NCBI GenBank assembly: GCA_910587735.1
Contig: CAJUNT010000006.1
Coordinates: 62,001 to 126,000, forward strand
Length of the DNA stretch: 64,000 nucleotides
Source of the DNA: an uncultured Clostridia bacterium
GTDB taxonomy: Bacteria > Bacillota > Clostridia > Lachnospirales > Anaerotignaceae
Direction of reading: 5' to 3'
Position 1 is the first letter of the stretch. Every line of letters begins with the position of its first letter. The notes under the pieces are model-generated. The model did no database searches. It saw only the letters and a program-made list of their open reading frames with translations, and was not told the DNA's origin. Below, one piece after another: positions 63,727-64,000 of this stretch. Made by a program: the position numbers and the translations under genes.

Positions 63727-64000
63727 GTTTTAAAAATAATTTTTATTTCTGTTTGTCATCAGTAAAACGAAGTTTTCCATAAAAGTTTTTGCCTCGCTTT
63801 TTTCAAAAAGCGAGTGAGAGTTTGAGAGCAACGCTCCAAGGTTTTAATAGAAGAATATTGTTTTATTTGCGGACGCTGTCCGCACCTGCAAACTTTCTTG
63901 AAAGAAAGTTTGACGAAGAACTTTACATTTTGCAAACGCGATGATATCGTTATTTAGAAAGCAAAACTCTCAATATTTTAAATGCGTATTTAGCCACTCC
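63727..64000. mobile_element. MITE-like element, copy D
   Basis: This sequence follows copy A from TAGTTTTAAAAATAATTTTT through GTTTGTCATCAG, AAACGAAGTTTTCC, the AAAGCGAGTGAG hairpin, GAATATTGTTTTATTTGCG and CAAACTTTCTTGAAAGAAAG to the right end TTTAGCCACTCC (63989-64000). The left terminal repeat is missing. The element ends exactly at the window edge, so its outer flank cannot be inspected. Confidence 0.7.

Overview
This window is low-GC, AT-rich DNA from an endospore-forming, flagellated Firmicute, most likely a Clostridia/Lachnospirales-type anaerobe. The evidence is an alpha/beta small acid-soluble spore protein, a CwlD-like amidase, an S-layer-homology (SLH) surface protein, flagellin, two VanW-domain proteins, a T-box leader, a TPP riboswitch with ThiW/ThiD, and consistent AGGAGG-type ribosome binding sites. 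No rRNA or tRNA gene, CRISPR array or intact autonomous transposon was seen. The window cuts an aminotransferase gene at its left edge.

Layout. 1-4.6 kb: aminotransferase (partial), GNAT acetyltransferase, an AIR-synthase/HypE-like protein with a fluoride channel, and a VanW/G5 cell-wall protein. 4.9-16 kb: a six-gene minus-strand operon of a large membrane protein, an ABC ATPase and permease, a coiled-coil membrane protein and two von Willebrand A (VWA) membrane proteins. 16-26 kb: UvrD-like helicase, glycosyltransferase with hisC, an SDR reductase with tsaD, an ECF sigma/anti-sigma pair with a membrane partner, and RNase Z. 26-32.6 kb: CPBP protease, second VanW protein, and the metNIQ methionine importer behind a T-box. 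Two small genes at this locus are broken only by in-frame stop codons. 32.7-38 kb: an LCP protein with an unusual tandem-repeat N-terminus, thiW-thiD under a TPP riboswitch, a GDPD-like secreted protein, and a DUF1292 protein. 38-45 kb: DEAD-box helicase, a FIST sensor with a soluble chemoreceptor, the rifampin ADP-ribosyltransferase arr, lepA, and a probable C-rich small RNA locus. 45-58 kb: two AGCS alanine/glycine symporters, CwlD-like amidase, gltX, a giant SLH surface protein and a spore SASP. 58-64 kb: a short serine recombinase, a split flagellin gene and an XRE regulator.

The most striking observation is the flagellin gene. Its N-terminal part (stop at 60386) and C-terminal part (to 58955) are separated by a 273-bp segment with IS200/IS605-type end hairpins, no transposase, a good internal sigma-A promoter and a structured transcribed region reminiscent of a TnpB omega-RNA. 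Removing exactly 273 bp restores one reading frame of about 1034 codons. A serine recombinase gene converges on it.

Other notable structure includes a dispersed family of short intergenic elements with terminal inverted repeats (GGAGTGGCTAAA). One copy is flanked by an 8-bp direct repeat. Another sits directly beside the thiW promoter and supplies the stop codon of the neighbouring gene. A second family of short hairpin modules also recurs between genes. Around 44.66-45.04 kb, a plus-strand unit with several C-rich single-stranded stretches, a 51-codon reading frame and a strong terminator looks like a regulatory RNA.
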